From Corallochytrium limacisporum (Eukaryota > Opisthokonta), in contig PDIP01000077.1 in assembly GCA_002811645.1 (NCBI GenBank), positions 144,998 to 208,997 of the forward strand: a stretch of 64,000 nt of DNA. Reading direction: 5' to 3'. Below are positions 1-12,290 of the stretch, in pieces. Numbering within the stretch: the stretch's first letter is position 1; each line of letters opens with the position of its first letter. Made by a program: the position numbers and the translations under genes. The notes beneath the pieces are model-generated. The model was not told the origin of the DNA and made no database searches. It saw only the letters and a program-made list of their open reading frames with translations.

Positions 1-2074
1 GGGGGGGGGGGAATGATGGGGGAAAGTCTGGAAAATGATGGACAACAACAAATTAGGTACACAGATATGAAACGCCAGACCATTGGTGTAGTGGGATGGA
101 AAAGGTTGCCTCTCAGGACTGTGCATTTGAGCTACAGAGACCAATAAGCCAGGAGAGTTTTATCGACCTTGGTCTGCTCCCGTTCTTGATGCCGAACAGA
201 AGCCTGACATATCATGGCCAGAGGATACTCAGGTGCTGGAGCATGGCAATGGATGATGCACTTGGAAACAAATGGACTCGTTACGTAAGTTGGAAACATC
301 AGAGGGTGCACCATAAACATGAACCTCAGCATGCAAGGAAGAGAATAGTGAAGCACGAAGAGGAACTATAGCGGAATAGAGAATGAATAGTAGTTCATTG
401 TGATGCGTTGTGACGACCTGTGTTTTGTTCTACCATCCTTTTTGTCTTCGGTATCGGACTTTCACCTTGAATGGGCACAGATGATCTACTGTAAATGCTG
501 AAGCCTAGGATTGTAAAGGGACTGCCGCTGCTCTCGAATTGAAGCAAAAGAACATATTGGAAGGTTAGGTGCAACGTACAGGATGGATATCTTGTGTGGG
601 GTGTGCCACACAACAACTTTTTCACATGCTTAGGTTTTTCTGCGCCTCATGCAATACTGATCTTGGACCAACAAGCTTACCCATTTGGCCACGATGGGAC
701 GGCGTTGGGGGAGAGCCAGGAGACATAGGCCATACCCTTCGGATTTGAAAACTGATCAGCTATGCGCCAGGCCGTGTTGTACCATGCGGTTTAATTGACC
801 TATCCCTTTGCGTTCTCATCCACATTTGGCTTGAAAACCTAAGGAAACTCCGCAGCCCATCGCTTTCCCCCCCCCTCTTCTTCGCTTTTCCCCTAGGAGA
901 ATTTTGAAACCCCGCTGAAATCCTCCGGTTTTATGACAACGCGCAAGGCGTGTCTTTCTGGGGCAAATATTGCATTTGGCCATACTCACTATTCCCCCCC
1001 CCTCTCCCTTGCCCTTTTACCCCGCACACCCGCTTCCCAACATCTACAGATGAGTCGAGCACGAAAATCGGCAGCATGGATACAAGAGAAGGGGTTGCCT
1101 GTACCTCCTGTACCCTATGAGGTCAAAACTAATTGAGCATCCATAGTGTGGACCGGAAGCAAGGTACCATCACTGGCCATGTGATGTCAATATGGACAGT
1201 GCAAGCAGATCAATTGGGATGGTTGGAGAGCGAGAGGGAAGAAACCAGGACGAAACACTTGCCCAGGCCGGGAATGCACAAGCGCAAATTCCATCAGCTC
1301 GCCATAGTAAATAAATGTCGAGTGTTGCGAGCTGAATTTGTCTCTGGTAATTCCCCCACATTCTGACCATTGGAAAGGACTTAGCATGAGGACACCATGG
1401 GATTCCCTTGTCTAAGTTTGGACGTCGCAATTTCTGCTCTCCAGGTGAGACGTTGGCGCTATGCGCCCTTCTGTTCCTGATGTGCACTATCAAATATGAT
1501 CCAACTTGGTCCCATTGCTGTGATCGTAGGAACGCGGGGAGAATTTTGGCTGAGGGGATACCCATCCCTTTCCCCGCCCCGCGGGAAGCGAGTGAGGGGG
1601 AGGGGGGAGGGGGAGAGGGAGAGGGAACCCCCGGAGGGGGGGGAGAGAGAGAGAGGGGAAAAGGTGCGGACTTCTTAGACCTGATGACCAAGAGGGTACG
1701 GTAGGGCGGAGGTGGGAATGGGGAAAAGGGGCCAAATGAAGCGGAAGAGGGGAAAGGGGGAAAAGGGGGGGGGGGAAGAGGCAGGAGATTACATAGAGTA
1801 CTGCAGGCTTGGTGCCCCAATGGAGGGGAAACAGGGTAGAAACCAAGATTGTTCGGGTTCGCGTATAGCTCTGGCTAAATCCTTAGGGGACACAGAGGGG
1901 GAATGGCAAGGGCCAGTACTTGTCACCACTGACAAGAGTGCATTTGGTGAATGTGGTTTCTGGTATTTAAGTGGAGTCCTTCTCAGTGATCCATATGAAT
2001 GATCAAGGTATGTTAGCTAACCAACAACTTAGTACTCTAGTACAATACCCTATAACACACAACAATAGTACAGT
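1..2074. other. Gene-free region upstream of the HSF factor
   Basis: I see no coding region here. The reading frames are short, overlap on both strands and resemble no known protein. The window opens with an 11-base G run. About 1590-1780 is purine-rich on the + strand (repeated GGGGAG/GAGAGA units), which creates proline/serine-rich false frames on the minus strand. A TATA-like string (tatttaa, 1964-1970) lies about 105 bp before the HSF-factor start and could belong to its promoter; this is inference. Confidence 0.6.
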
Positions 2075-2977
2075 ATGTCGCAAGCCATGACCATGAGTTT
2101 TGACAACGACAGCCAGCAGCTGAACATGCTCCACATGCAGCAACGTGAGAAGCTTGATTCTATGCGCAAGCAGATCCACCTCCAGCAGATGCACTTGCAG
2201 TCTCTGGACCTCCCTGAGTTCGCCGAGCCTCTGATGAATGACAACATGTTCTCCTCCTCCACTGCCCGCACCAGCACTGCTTCTGCTGTGTCGTCCAAGG
2301 ACATGGAGGCCGGTTCTCCCGGTTCTGACCGTGGCAACATGTGCGCTGCCTTCATTCACACTCTGTGGTCTATCGTGAATGACCCCAGCCTGCAGGACAT
2401 TGTTCAGTGGTCCGTCGAGGGTACCTTTGTGGTTGTTCTGGATAAGGATGCCTTTGCTGAGCGCATCCTTGCCCGTTTCTTCAAGCACTGCAAGGTCTCC
2501 TCTTTCGTCCGCCAGCTCAACATGTACGAGTTCCACAAGATGAGCTCCACCGAGATCCTGGCCCACATTCAGGATGGTCTCCTGTCCTACGAACTGAAGG
2601 GTGACATGAAGCGTGCCGAGATTAAGGCTCTGCTCAAGAACGTCATGGCCTTCTCTCATCCTCAGTTCCAACGCGAGAAGTCTGAGCTCCTGCCCACCAT
2701 CAAGCGCCGTCGCTGCAACCCCAGCAAGCGCGCCCAGCAGGCCAAGCGCGCTGACTCCATCGACTCCTTTGGCTTCATGCCCCAGCAGATGGACCTCAAC
2801 CCTGGCTTCTCTGGTAACGTCTTTGGCAATGGCATCAGCCCTTCTCTTTTCCCGTTCGACCTGAACCCTCGCCACTCTGCTCCTGCTGCCTTCGGAGTCA
2901 ACCTCTTGGAAGAGCCCATGAAGCCCCTGACCGGTTTCGACAACCTCTTCGAGATGTTCGACGACATCAAGGCATGA
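2075..2977 (+). CDS. HSF-type DNA-binding transcription factor
   Basis: A single 300-residue frame with an ATG start and TGA stop. Residues about 91-212 match the heat-shock-factor DNA-binding domain: an aromatic/Leu-Trp start (FIHTLWSIVND), the WSVEG turn at 112-116, and the recognition-helix signature FFKHCKVSSFVRQLNMYEFHK at about 135-155, then FSHPQFQREKSELLPTIKRR at 193-212. Family members usually have MYGF where this has MYEF. The stretch between FHK and the HPxF motif is about 40 residues, longer than in Hsf1. I see no leucine-zipper (HR-A/B) segment after the domain; a Gln/Met/Leu-rich helical stretch is instead at residues 11-48. A basic run (RRRCNPSKR) could be a nuclear signal, and the acidic-hydrophobic C-terminus (NLFEMFDDIKA) resembles an activation domain. 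It should act in the nucleus; its targets cannot be told. It stands alone beside a 16 kb gene-free region. Confidence 0.88.
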   Translation: MSQAMTMSFDNDSQQLNMLHMQQREKLDSMRKQIHLQQMHLQSLDLPEFAEPLMNDNMFSSSTARTSTASAVSSKDMEAGSPGSDRGNMCAAFIHTLWSIVNDPSLQDIVQWSVEGTFVVVLDKDAFAERILARFFKHCKVSSFVRQLNMYEFHKMSSTEILAHIQDGLLSYELKGDMKRAEIKALLKNVMAFSHPQFQREKSELLPTIKRRRCNPSKRAQQAKRADSIDSFGFMPQQMDLNPGFSGNVFGNGISPSLFPFDLNPRHSAPAAFGVNLLEEPMKPLTGFDNLFEMFDDIKA

Positions 2978-4532
2978 GCACTTGTTCGAGTCGTATAAAA
3001 AAAAGGTCCAACATATAGGGTCCGTTCATAGTCGGCTTTAGCCCGGGATCCATAGCATACATTTTCATCGCATAGCATAAAAATTAAAGTTTTTCATAGT
3101 GAAACAATATACATACACACCACAGCGTACTATTTGTTTCAACGGGGAAGGTGCGGTGCCCCTTTTACTAGAGGGCCCCTACCAATTTCAAGGGGGCGGA
3201 GTACTGCCGGCCGCACATCCGCGTACGAATCTGCTGACCAAGAAGCATAGCATAATGGCACGGGAGACCCTCAGAAACAGTGAGAAAATAGACTCCTACA
3301 GATTGCACTTGACGGTCCGCCGCAGGAGAAATCATGGTTGGAGCGGGACCCAGCGAATGCAGCAGCTTTGGCATGTCTCATCAGCATGTCCCGCATCAGA
3401 AATCTCGTACTATTCAGATCAGAAGATCGCAGCCCCAGAAGGGGCCAGTCCATCCGCCATGGCAGGGTATAGTTACAAGGTATGCATCATGAGCAGCGAG
3501 AACAACTACCACGGTTATACACAGTCTTCTCCTAGACTCGGAGTAGACATCGATTCCATTTCACCACTTTAAGTCGGGCGGCGTCATAGGGGCCCCGGAC
3601 CCTGTTCAATAGCGCAGCAAAGGAGAGGGGGCTGGAATCGCGCCCTGCCCCTCTTTTGCCAGTGCGACAGGGCAATGAGACTCCGAGACCTCCCACCGCC
3701 CCCCTTTTTCCTGAGAGAAGGCAACAGTGAGTCCCACACTCTGTCTTGCGCAGCTGAGAACCCTTTAGGATTTTTTAGTGAATTTTGGCAAGAAGTAGTT
3801 CCAGTTTCTGCTTTTGCCCTTTTGTTGCTAGCAGTAGACATTTTGTCATATACATATCATTTAGAATCTCTTTGTACATGGCTAATTCGTGTTTTCCTCA
3901 AGAGGACCTAGCCTCGAAATTCGCCGACGTGTTGTGATTAAGCGTCGGTTGGATGATAATTCAAGCAATTGACCCAGTCTATCACCATGAACAAGTGATG
4001 AGATAGAAAAAATTGGATGAGGAGCTTAAGGGACGTAAACCCGAAGAAACGGGTTACCTACCCAAAGTGGACCTAGGTTCGGAAAAAACAAGCGGGTGAG
4101 GGGGGGGGGGGTTCGGGTGGATCTGTTTCGCTGTATACCATACAAAACATCGGCCTTCCCCTCTCTCACATTCCTCTCTCTGTCGCTCTCCCTCGTCTGC
4201 CGCCCAAAACCGACCAAAACACTCATACTTCGAACACCGGAGCGATCTGCAATGCTCGTGCTTGACTTACCGGAAGCGCGCACCTGCTGTAGATTTTGTA
4301 TGAACGGGCGTACGACCAGAGCCACGTTGTCATTATCCCCGACGAGCATACACTTTGCGAACTCGGGAATGTGCTGACCCCAGTTGCCTCAGCTCGCTGC
4401 AAAGCAACCAAAGCGGTTTACTGGACTTTCCGCAGCTGGTTGTATGTGCTGATTAGTGCGGGTGAGTGCAAGAACGGATGCAGTGCCGAGTGGTATGCAT
4501 TGCTGAGAAGAGGGTTGTCTGTCGTTCGGTGA

Positions 4533-4552
4533 GATGTCCCTAGTTCGCAGTT
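4533..4552 (+). repeat. 20-bp direct repeat, copy 1
   Basis: The 20 bases gatgtccctagttcgcagtt occur here and again at 8164-8183 in the same orientation. The flanks differ (TTGATCC follows here, TTCGTCG follows copy 2, after the shared bases). Its role is unknown. Confidence 0.7.
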
Positions 4553-7500
4553 GATCCGATGACGGCTACGTATGCAGGTCAAGCTCGAGGGTGGCGGAAC
4601 CCCCCCTCTCAAAGGGACCAGATCTGTCTTGGCGTGATGGATTTTTGGAGAGCTTCATCTACAACCACCCGGGAGAGTGTTGTACAGCAGAGCTACGCAC
4701 GGGCTTGGGCTTTGATGATCAGTTGGAGTGGGCACAGACGGCTGCGATGCGAACACTGGTCGAAATCCTACTCCGGTGCACTGCGGGGCAATAGGGGGCC
4801 GGACACTTACATCCAGCCCCTGTGACAGTCGTATACAGAACACAAGAGCGGGAACTAATATTCTTTCCTACTGTACAATAATTCGCCGCCACCAAATCCA
4901 TAGGCACTGTACCAAACTCATATTGGCATTTGACACATGAGAACGAGAAGGAGAGGAATCAGTGATGATCACATCGATCCAGACAAACCGCGTGCCACCC
5001 TGGTCACTCCACGAAACAGGTACCAATACGTGCAAGGAGTTTTATACCACGGATGCATCTTGTCTGCTCGCATACCTTCTCGCACTACGAACTAGATCTG
5101 CTACCTACGAATGATTTCTGTTCTGGAACCAGTTTGCTTCAGATTGATTCTCGATTTCGAAAAAGTAAACTTCGAAGATGTAAACATACACATCAACAAT
5201 GACAAATGATAACCCTGCTTTGTATATCGGCCACCCACGTTTGACAACAGACCAGGATATCCAAAAAAATAAGGGAAGCACAACAACACATGCGAAGGAG
5301 GCAACAGAACTGTATGTTCAAGAAGAAAAGAAAATTGTAAGGTTTGTCTTTGTGAATGACAGTGGCAGGAATGTTTCGCACTGCGGCGATATATATGGTC
5401 GTGGACAAGTGTCTGTGGGAGTGAGAAAGTGTTGTACCAGCTCAGCACCAACTGTCTCACTGTAGCACACGTAGCCCTGCCCTATCAGGGAATCCATCCT
5501 CCCCCTCTCCCTATTTTTATCCTGAAGGGGTTATACGAATCCGTTCGCGTGGAGAAATCTTCGGGTCCTCAATTTTCCACACCCAGCGCGCACACGGCAA
5601 CCGGAAATATCAAGACCCCGGGGGTGAGGAGGACATTGTCTTGCAATAAAGCACCTCCCTCACGGTATCCACCCCACCCTGGCAATCTCCGACCCCCATC
5701 AAAATCATCGCTTTCAATATGGTCCAAAGGAAAACAGACGTCAAGAGGGATCTATCACAACTGCTACTTCCACGTTGTACTATAAATGCGGGACACTCGC
5801 AAAAAGTAAAAATCTGGACGTGTTTGAATGTGCCGCAACAAGAGGAAAAAACAAAGTGATCAAGAGACAGTTAAAGCGGGCGCACCATGGCGGGAAGAAC
5901 TGTATCGTGCCTCATCCTCTCACAGCGTCACACAGGTGGGAGTCTATATCCATTTCGGTTAACGCCAACGGGAAAAAAACGCCCCCTCCCCCACCCTTCC
6001 CGGGTGAGCGGCCAAGCGACCGTACCCAAAGGGAGTCTGCTTGGCTGTATAGTACAACAGCGCTATGGTACAATCTGATCCATGTGGATCAATAAATAAA
6101 GCTCAAGGGTGAAGGATCCACCAAATTGCCCCGTTTAGAACTACTTGCGCACGTCTGCGGCCGGCCGCTATGTACCACTGTCTCCCCAACATCACCGCGG
6201 CGCCAGTGCTTAGTGTGAGAGAAGTTTTATGGCGCTTCAATTTCGTATATCTGGCACCAATCTTGTTGACCTTTACTGGTGAGCATTCTGAATGTGGTAC
6301 ATCAATGAAGTTCCTCAACGGTATGTCTGCGGCCTCATTGTGCGAACCCATAGCGCCCTATCTTATATCAGCAAATTGAGTGAGACCTGTTTTGACAGCG
6401 GGCAATACCCCTCTGGGGCCCCGGTTTGGGGCGCGATGTACCGTTAGGTATTGGCTGATAGGAAATACCGATGTCTGGTCCAGATGGATACTTGCATTGA
6501 GGATTCGATTGAGGATGGTAGCGGATGTATTTAAACTCTATCAGGTGTATCCTCTCGTGCAGTGCAAGATCTAATGCAATGTCATAATGACAGGTAATAT
6601 TGCGTTTAGAAGTGCTCCCCTATCGACATCCAAATTCCTCGCGCTCGTAAAGTGACCAGTCAAAACCCACCTGTTTGTCCTCACCGGGTATTTTACTTTG
6701 TGATTGTGATGATGATCATGATCATGGACTGGGTGTCCAGACTCTGTAAGAGCCGATATTGAAGGCGCCCAGACATGTACAATAACTATAACTCAGATTC
6801 TAGAACCTTTACTCTGCGTGAAAGTTGTACAGGGCAAGACAAACCATCTCACTTTACATTCACCAATAGCTCGTGAGGCTGGCCAGGGTACGGCCCTGCA
6901 CATGACGATAAGTAGGAATGCACACAACACACAGAGTGAATGTAATCATTGGATCATCATTGTCCATCGGCATCCCCAGCCACCCTTTCACAGTGGCCGG
7001 TCGTCGTTCGCGATGTGTGCGCTCCCCTGCCTCTCTGTGCGCGCTCTTTGCTGTGGATATACCGGTTACGCCTTGGATGCGATGGTGGAAGGGAGCTTCT
7101 CAAAAAGCTATCGAGATATTCTTGATGTCCAAACCAAATGAACCCAATAGGCCGCCCCCACAATACCTTTCTTGGGTCGGCCGATGTCTCATTCTAACCG
7201 GCTACGGCCATACCCTTGAGTATTGGGTAATGGGAGTTGGGAGTCTCGCTTCGATGAAAGTGAGATTATCTGGAAACGGTGCGGAGAGGAACACCACAGT
7301 CCAGACGGTCCGTGAGCGAGCGCCTATACAGACATAGTATCAATATCTTTCCAACGCGAGAGGTTTTACATGGGCGGCAGCGAGGAGCCTCGATGGACAA
7401 GCTGCGCGCACAGTGGCCGTGCCCGTTCACGTTGATCGACGCGAACACCTTCATCATGATGAACATTGGACAGCAAAAGACAGGAAAGCCGGAGCTTTCC

Positions 7501-8163
7501 TCAGCCGATTCGTAATGATCTGGAAACTCGTACGCATCACACAAGCACACACACAGACAGGCCATGGACAAACCCTCATGTCAGCAAGCGCAACGAGATC
7601 TTCACTTTTCGTGTTCAATATTCCTATACGGCAGGCTACACAATCGTTCCTGGAGGCGCACTACATAATTCTCGCCGTAAACATAGAAGCAGGCGCATAG
7701 CGCACAGAACGCCCACTGTAGGAAAGTTTCGTAATGACCGTTCGTGAATATCAAACCTCGACAGTGGAACACCACTTGCAGACCATCAAAAAGACCGCAG
7801 TATTTCTTTCTTGGTTCGTATAGTAAGCGCATTAGAATTCCTAGACCGTGCCAGCACGGAAGACTCTGGGCTTTACTGGCCGTGAGCTTACTCACCATAT
7901 TGAGAACTGCAAGAGTATACCCCAAACACTCGCGGACATCCATAGTATTCGCACGACCGTCAAGAACAAGCTGGAAGGCACATTCACTGATAGCAGGACG
8001 AAGATGATTCCTCTAAAGTCGTGCAACTGACGCATCGACGGCGGTAACTATACAGACATTCTGACGGGAATACTTTAGCAGTCCACGAAGTATTGTTTGT
8101 AGGGTTGCCAATGGTTTAACATGCTAGTATATATCGCGGTTGACCCTGTTGTTGTTTCTAAAT

Positions 8164-8183
8164 GATGTCCCTAGTTCGCAGTT
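8164..8183 (+). repeat. 20-bp direct repeat, copy 2
   Basis: Exact second copy of the 20-mer at 4533-4552, about 3.6 kb away in the same gene-free region. No longer homology is apparent around the two copies by eye. Confidence 0.7.
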
Positions 8184-10464
8184 TCGTCGTCGCAAGACAA
8201 TATGTTCCCAACCTAAATGGATCTTGAAGACCCGTCATTACGATTGTGATCGGATCGAGGTTTGAGAGTGTCATAGGTCTGTCATGGATACGATAGACTC
8301 AAATGAGCGTGGGTGGTAGTGTGTGTACCGTGCGGTGGCTGCTAGCAGGTGGGAAACGTACCAGAAGTGCAAGAGCCGCACTGCACACCGTCAAACGAAT
8401 TTTTCCTGCGTGATCCACGAACGATATGCCAAATCGGCTTTCATCCATACAAATCCAATAGCCCACCTCCGAGTTTGTTGGCGAATAAATTGCTAAATTC
8501 TGGAATTAAGCCTTGGAAATGAACGCGGTCAAACCACGTCAGGTATGGGTGATCTTAGAAAGACTTCGACTGGTTATCTCTGTCCAAGTACAAGAAATGT
8601 TGTAGAAACACTACCCCCAGACACTATCCCCAACCGGTCATAAATGTTAGAAACAGAGAGCGTCCTGTGTCTTAGCAGTGTTACCGTACGCACGCCGGGC
8701 CTTTTCGGCACATATAGGTGGGAATGTCTCGGCCGGGTACACGGTTTGGGCTATATTATACTCTCGTCAGTTCAGAAATTCCGCACCATTGGTGGTTTCA
8801 AAACTTTATGCATAAGAAACCTCGACCAATTTTCATGGTTGTGGACCGGGCAGGCAAGACACGACTTGATGGATAGGTAGATGGATCTCATTGCTGCGAT
8901 CAAGAGGACGGTCAGCGAAGCAAGTAAGCTGTATGTCATACACATTCCAGAATCGGATGGCGCCATTTCCCTCGCCTTTCGCGTGAGTATCAACAGACTT
9001 AGGGATGTGATGAGGTAGAGGGGGTTGTCGATGTCGGGATGTGTTCCTGTTACCTCTATTCATATCACACGCAAACTGGCAAAACCTGCCAATGCCTGTA
9101 CCTAAGTCAATAATGCGACAGTGTACAACCTGAGTTTCGGTGCAACAGTGGGTGATCTCATGGTTACTACAAACGTAAAATGCCCCGCCAGCATAAGCGG
9201 ACTAACATGGGTTCGCACGGGTCCCGTGAATACGCTTTGCGCATGATAAAGTCTTGTCGTGCTCCCTGTATGCTGGATGACTTGCGTTGTGTGTGTGTGT
9301 GTACGTGTGGAAATTTATGGTCGCAGTCACCGTGAAACATCGCCCAGCAATTTGCTCGAAAACTGCACTGCCATCATGGCATGTCGACCATTTGAAAGGC
9401 AACAGGGTCATTTGCTGATGGTTGTATGAGGGTCTCTGCGAAATATTTTCAGACATCATCGCAGTTACCCGCACCGTCCTTTGGCCCAGGTAGTCAAAAT
9501 TCCAGACCAGCTGCCACCCAGAGTATCACAGCAACCAATAACAAGAGGTGGTAGTGGGTCATAGTAGCGCAGATACACACCCATAGATATAATATCACTT
9601 TTCTCCTGGACAATACTTTCGCGAGGGAAATCAGCGGGGGGTATGTCTCTAATTTATAATGCAGGCAGACCATTGTAGGGTCGCCATACAGTAGCGAATG
9701 AAAACCCTTTAAACACAAATTCTAGCGCCCTGTTGTACAATGACCCAGTTTGGCTCTGTGTATTCACTATGCCAACTGGCACACTTGCCGTCCCCCCTGG
9801 CTCGTTGGGGATTCCGCTGGCCATCGACTGGCTCCCACACGTGTTGAGCTCTTGTTTTACAGCACACGTGTGTCGAACAGCTACATTTTACATACAAAGT
9901 ACATTCATTGTGAGGTGGATGACTAATTGACCGGGTGGAGAAATATTACGGTGTATGACCTAACGTTGCAAAATGGTAACAATCACACTATTTCGCTCGC
10001 TAAGGCAAGCACTGTGTGCTTGCTGAATTATCCCACTAGAAATCTTGTCCAAGGTGTCGAGGAGATGGCCCAGCCACACGAAATAACCGCAGATCTTGTC
10101 CGTATTAATTTGTGTAATTTGACCGGAAATACCACAGCAAAAATAAGAAAGTGATGAAATCCATACCAAATGAACTGTGTAAATTGCAGACCCCCCCTCC
10201 TGAGCCTCTCGTCCCAACCCCCCTGCGAGGTGCCTCGTTTGTGGTCTGTCCAAGGGCAGCCCAGCCACCGGGGCGTCCCGGGGAAAATGGGACAGCGACG
10301 GGGGTAGGCTGCCAGGGAAAGACTCGCTCCACCGGAGGGGGTTTGAGCGCCCATGACGCAGAATTGACGCGGTGGCTATGGTGAAAGTAGGACCTGTCTC
10401 TTTTTTTTAATTGCACAGCGGGGGGGAGGGGGGGGGGCCAAGAAGGGGAGCGCTCTAAGTGAAG

Positions 10465-10484
10465 AAGAGAGAGAGAGAGAGAGA
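10465..10484 (+). repeat. (GA)n microsatellite
   Basis: About ten GA units inside a purine-rich island (10405-10560) that also holds runs of G and A. Confidence 0.85.
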
Positions 10485-12202
10485 TGAGAAAACAAAAAGA
10501 AAAAGCAAAAGGGAGAAAAACCAAATATAAAAAAAGGAAAGAGAAAAAAAAAACAAGGACGGATGGATGGTCGTGGGTTGCGGGGGGAGGGGGCCGTAGG
10601 AAGGGCAGAGGAATTGGGGGATTGCCGATTTGGCCTCTCTGTCTGCGTGTGTGTGTGTGTGTGTACGGACGAGTGGGATCCTCCTCCTCACACCCTCCCC
10701 TCCAATCCCTCAGACTTTTGTATTAACGGAAAAATTTGTCCTGCCTTTTTTTTTTCTTTTTCTTCTCTCCTAGGGATTTTAACAGACTCCCGGTGGTGCA
10801 GTCCTGTTTAGATACTGAATACAGGGCCACGTCGTCAATCGGACAACGTCGTTGAAAACAGCGGTGCAAGGGGAGTGTCATGAAAAATGAACAAAAGCTA
10901 TGCGATAATCAATCTCAAAGACTTTGGGTATGGTTGTTGTACTGCAAAGCTCGTTTCATCCCAAAAGTCCAAGCCCTCGGCTTTAAACGTGATTTCTTGT
11001 TGTACCATCTCGTTCTACGATGTTTTATCGAAACGTCCCTCTCCCTTTTTCATTGCGTGCGGTGCACTGATCACTTGACCAATGTGTGTATATCTGCAAC
11101 TGCGGTTTCAGGGCACGGGCTGGCCCGGCAGTGTGCGCGGTTCAAAATTACGGGCCGTGCTTACATTGAGATTGGGATAGTCCATACTGAAAAGCCCGGC
11201 TTTGCTTGTCAAAGACTGGGCTGGGCTGCCCAAAATAGATATCCGAGAGCAAGCGCGAGTGCAGGAAGGGCCTGCCCGCCTCTGTGTGTGTGTGTGTGCG
11301 TGTGTGCGCAACCGGCGGAGGTGTGTTGCACTTGGGAAGGTTACTTGACAGCACGATTTTCGGGCCTCATTTATCACCCACACATTTACGTGCCACCCTC
11401 GCGCACATACGTTGCATCGATTGTGCCAGGGGGCACGAACCCATTTACAATCAAAAGAGGTCAAAAGAGTATGTGCTGGTACGTTGTTCGGGGATCGCTT
11501 CTTACTGCCTGAGCACAACAAACTAACAACGTTTTGTGTGGGTTGCAAGTTGGACAGCAGAACTCTTTAAGGTTATGTCTTGGGCGCTCCGAGAGGATGA
11601 CAAATGAAGACAGGCACAGTGAGTTATACAAGAATATTTGAATGACCCACGTCGAATGAAACTTTGCTTGTCTTTTTCTGGACCTTGGCGATAGGTTAAG
11701 GTCTGAAATTCGCAATAGGTGCGTTTTCTATTGTCTCGCTGGTCTGGACGCCTAGCGCGTTCTTCGTCACGCACATGCAGACAATGTGCAGTGCGCAAGG
11801 AGCAGAATGTGTGTGTATGGGCGGGTACGAAACATCTACCGGACATCCAAAACGGCTAACAAAAGAAATAGTATGTAGCCCTGCAAAGACGGGCTATGAA
11901 TGAACCCGGTGCAGAGGCGGGTCGTGGGTTGCTATTCAATCAGCTTTATTGCGCTCGCGTATTCTCTAGCTGCCTACAGTGAACCCCCACTTAGGCCCCG
12001 GTCAGGGGCAGTCGGAGCCCTCACTTGGTACAGATAGAGGAGTGTGTTGGCGTAAAGATATGTTTCGTCTTTGCGTGGGTTGTTGGACGAAGGCTTGCAG
12101 ATGGCATTGTGTATCTATGAAGTAAATCGGCTGACATTGCACCTCTCCGCGACCTATCACCACCCACTTGTGTCCTCTCTCTCTCTCATTCATCTCATCT
12201 CA

Positions 12203-12210
12203 TCTCTCTC

Positions 12211-12277
<67 letters not shown>

Positions 12278-12290
12278 TCTCTCTCTCTCA
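12203..12290 (+). repeat. (CT)n microsatellite
   Basis: Some 88 bases of nearly pure CT repeat, interrupted by single AT or CC imperfections. It is preceded by a shorter CT tract and CATCT units from about 12174. Confidence 0.95.

Noticed and set aside
2003-2875. Long minus-strand frame opposite the HSF factor
   Set aside because: Exact antisense of a gene with a clear domain; its His/Leu/Val-rich content is the mirror of biased codon use.
10880-11512. 210-codon frame in the first desert
   Set aside because: It runs through a GT microsatellite (VCVCVC), has no domain, and other frames overlap it; codon use looks random.
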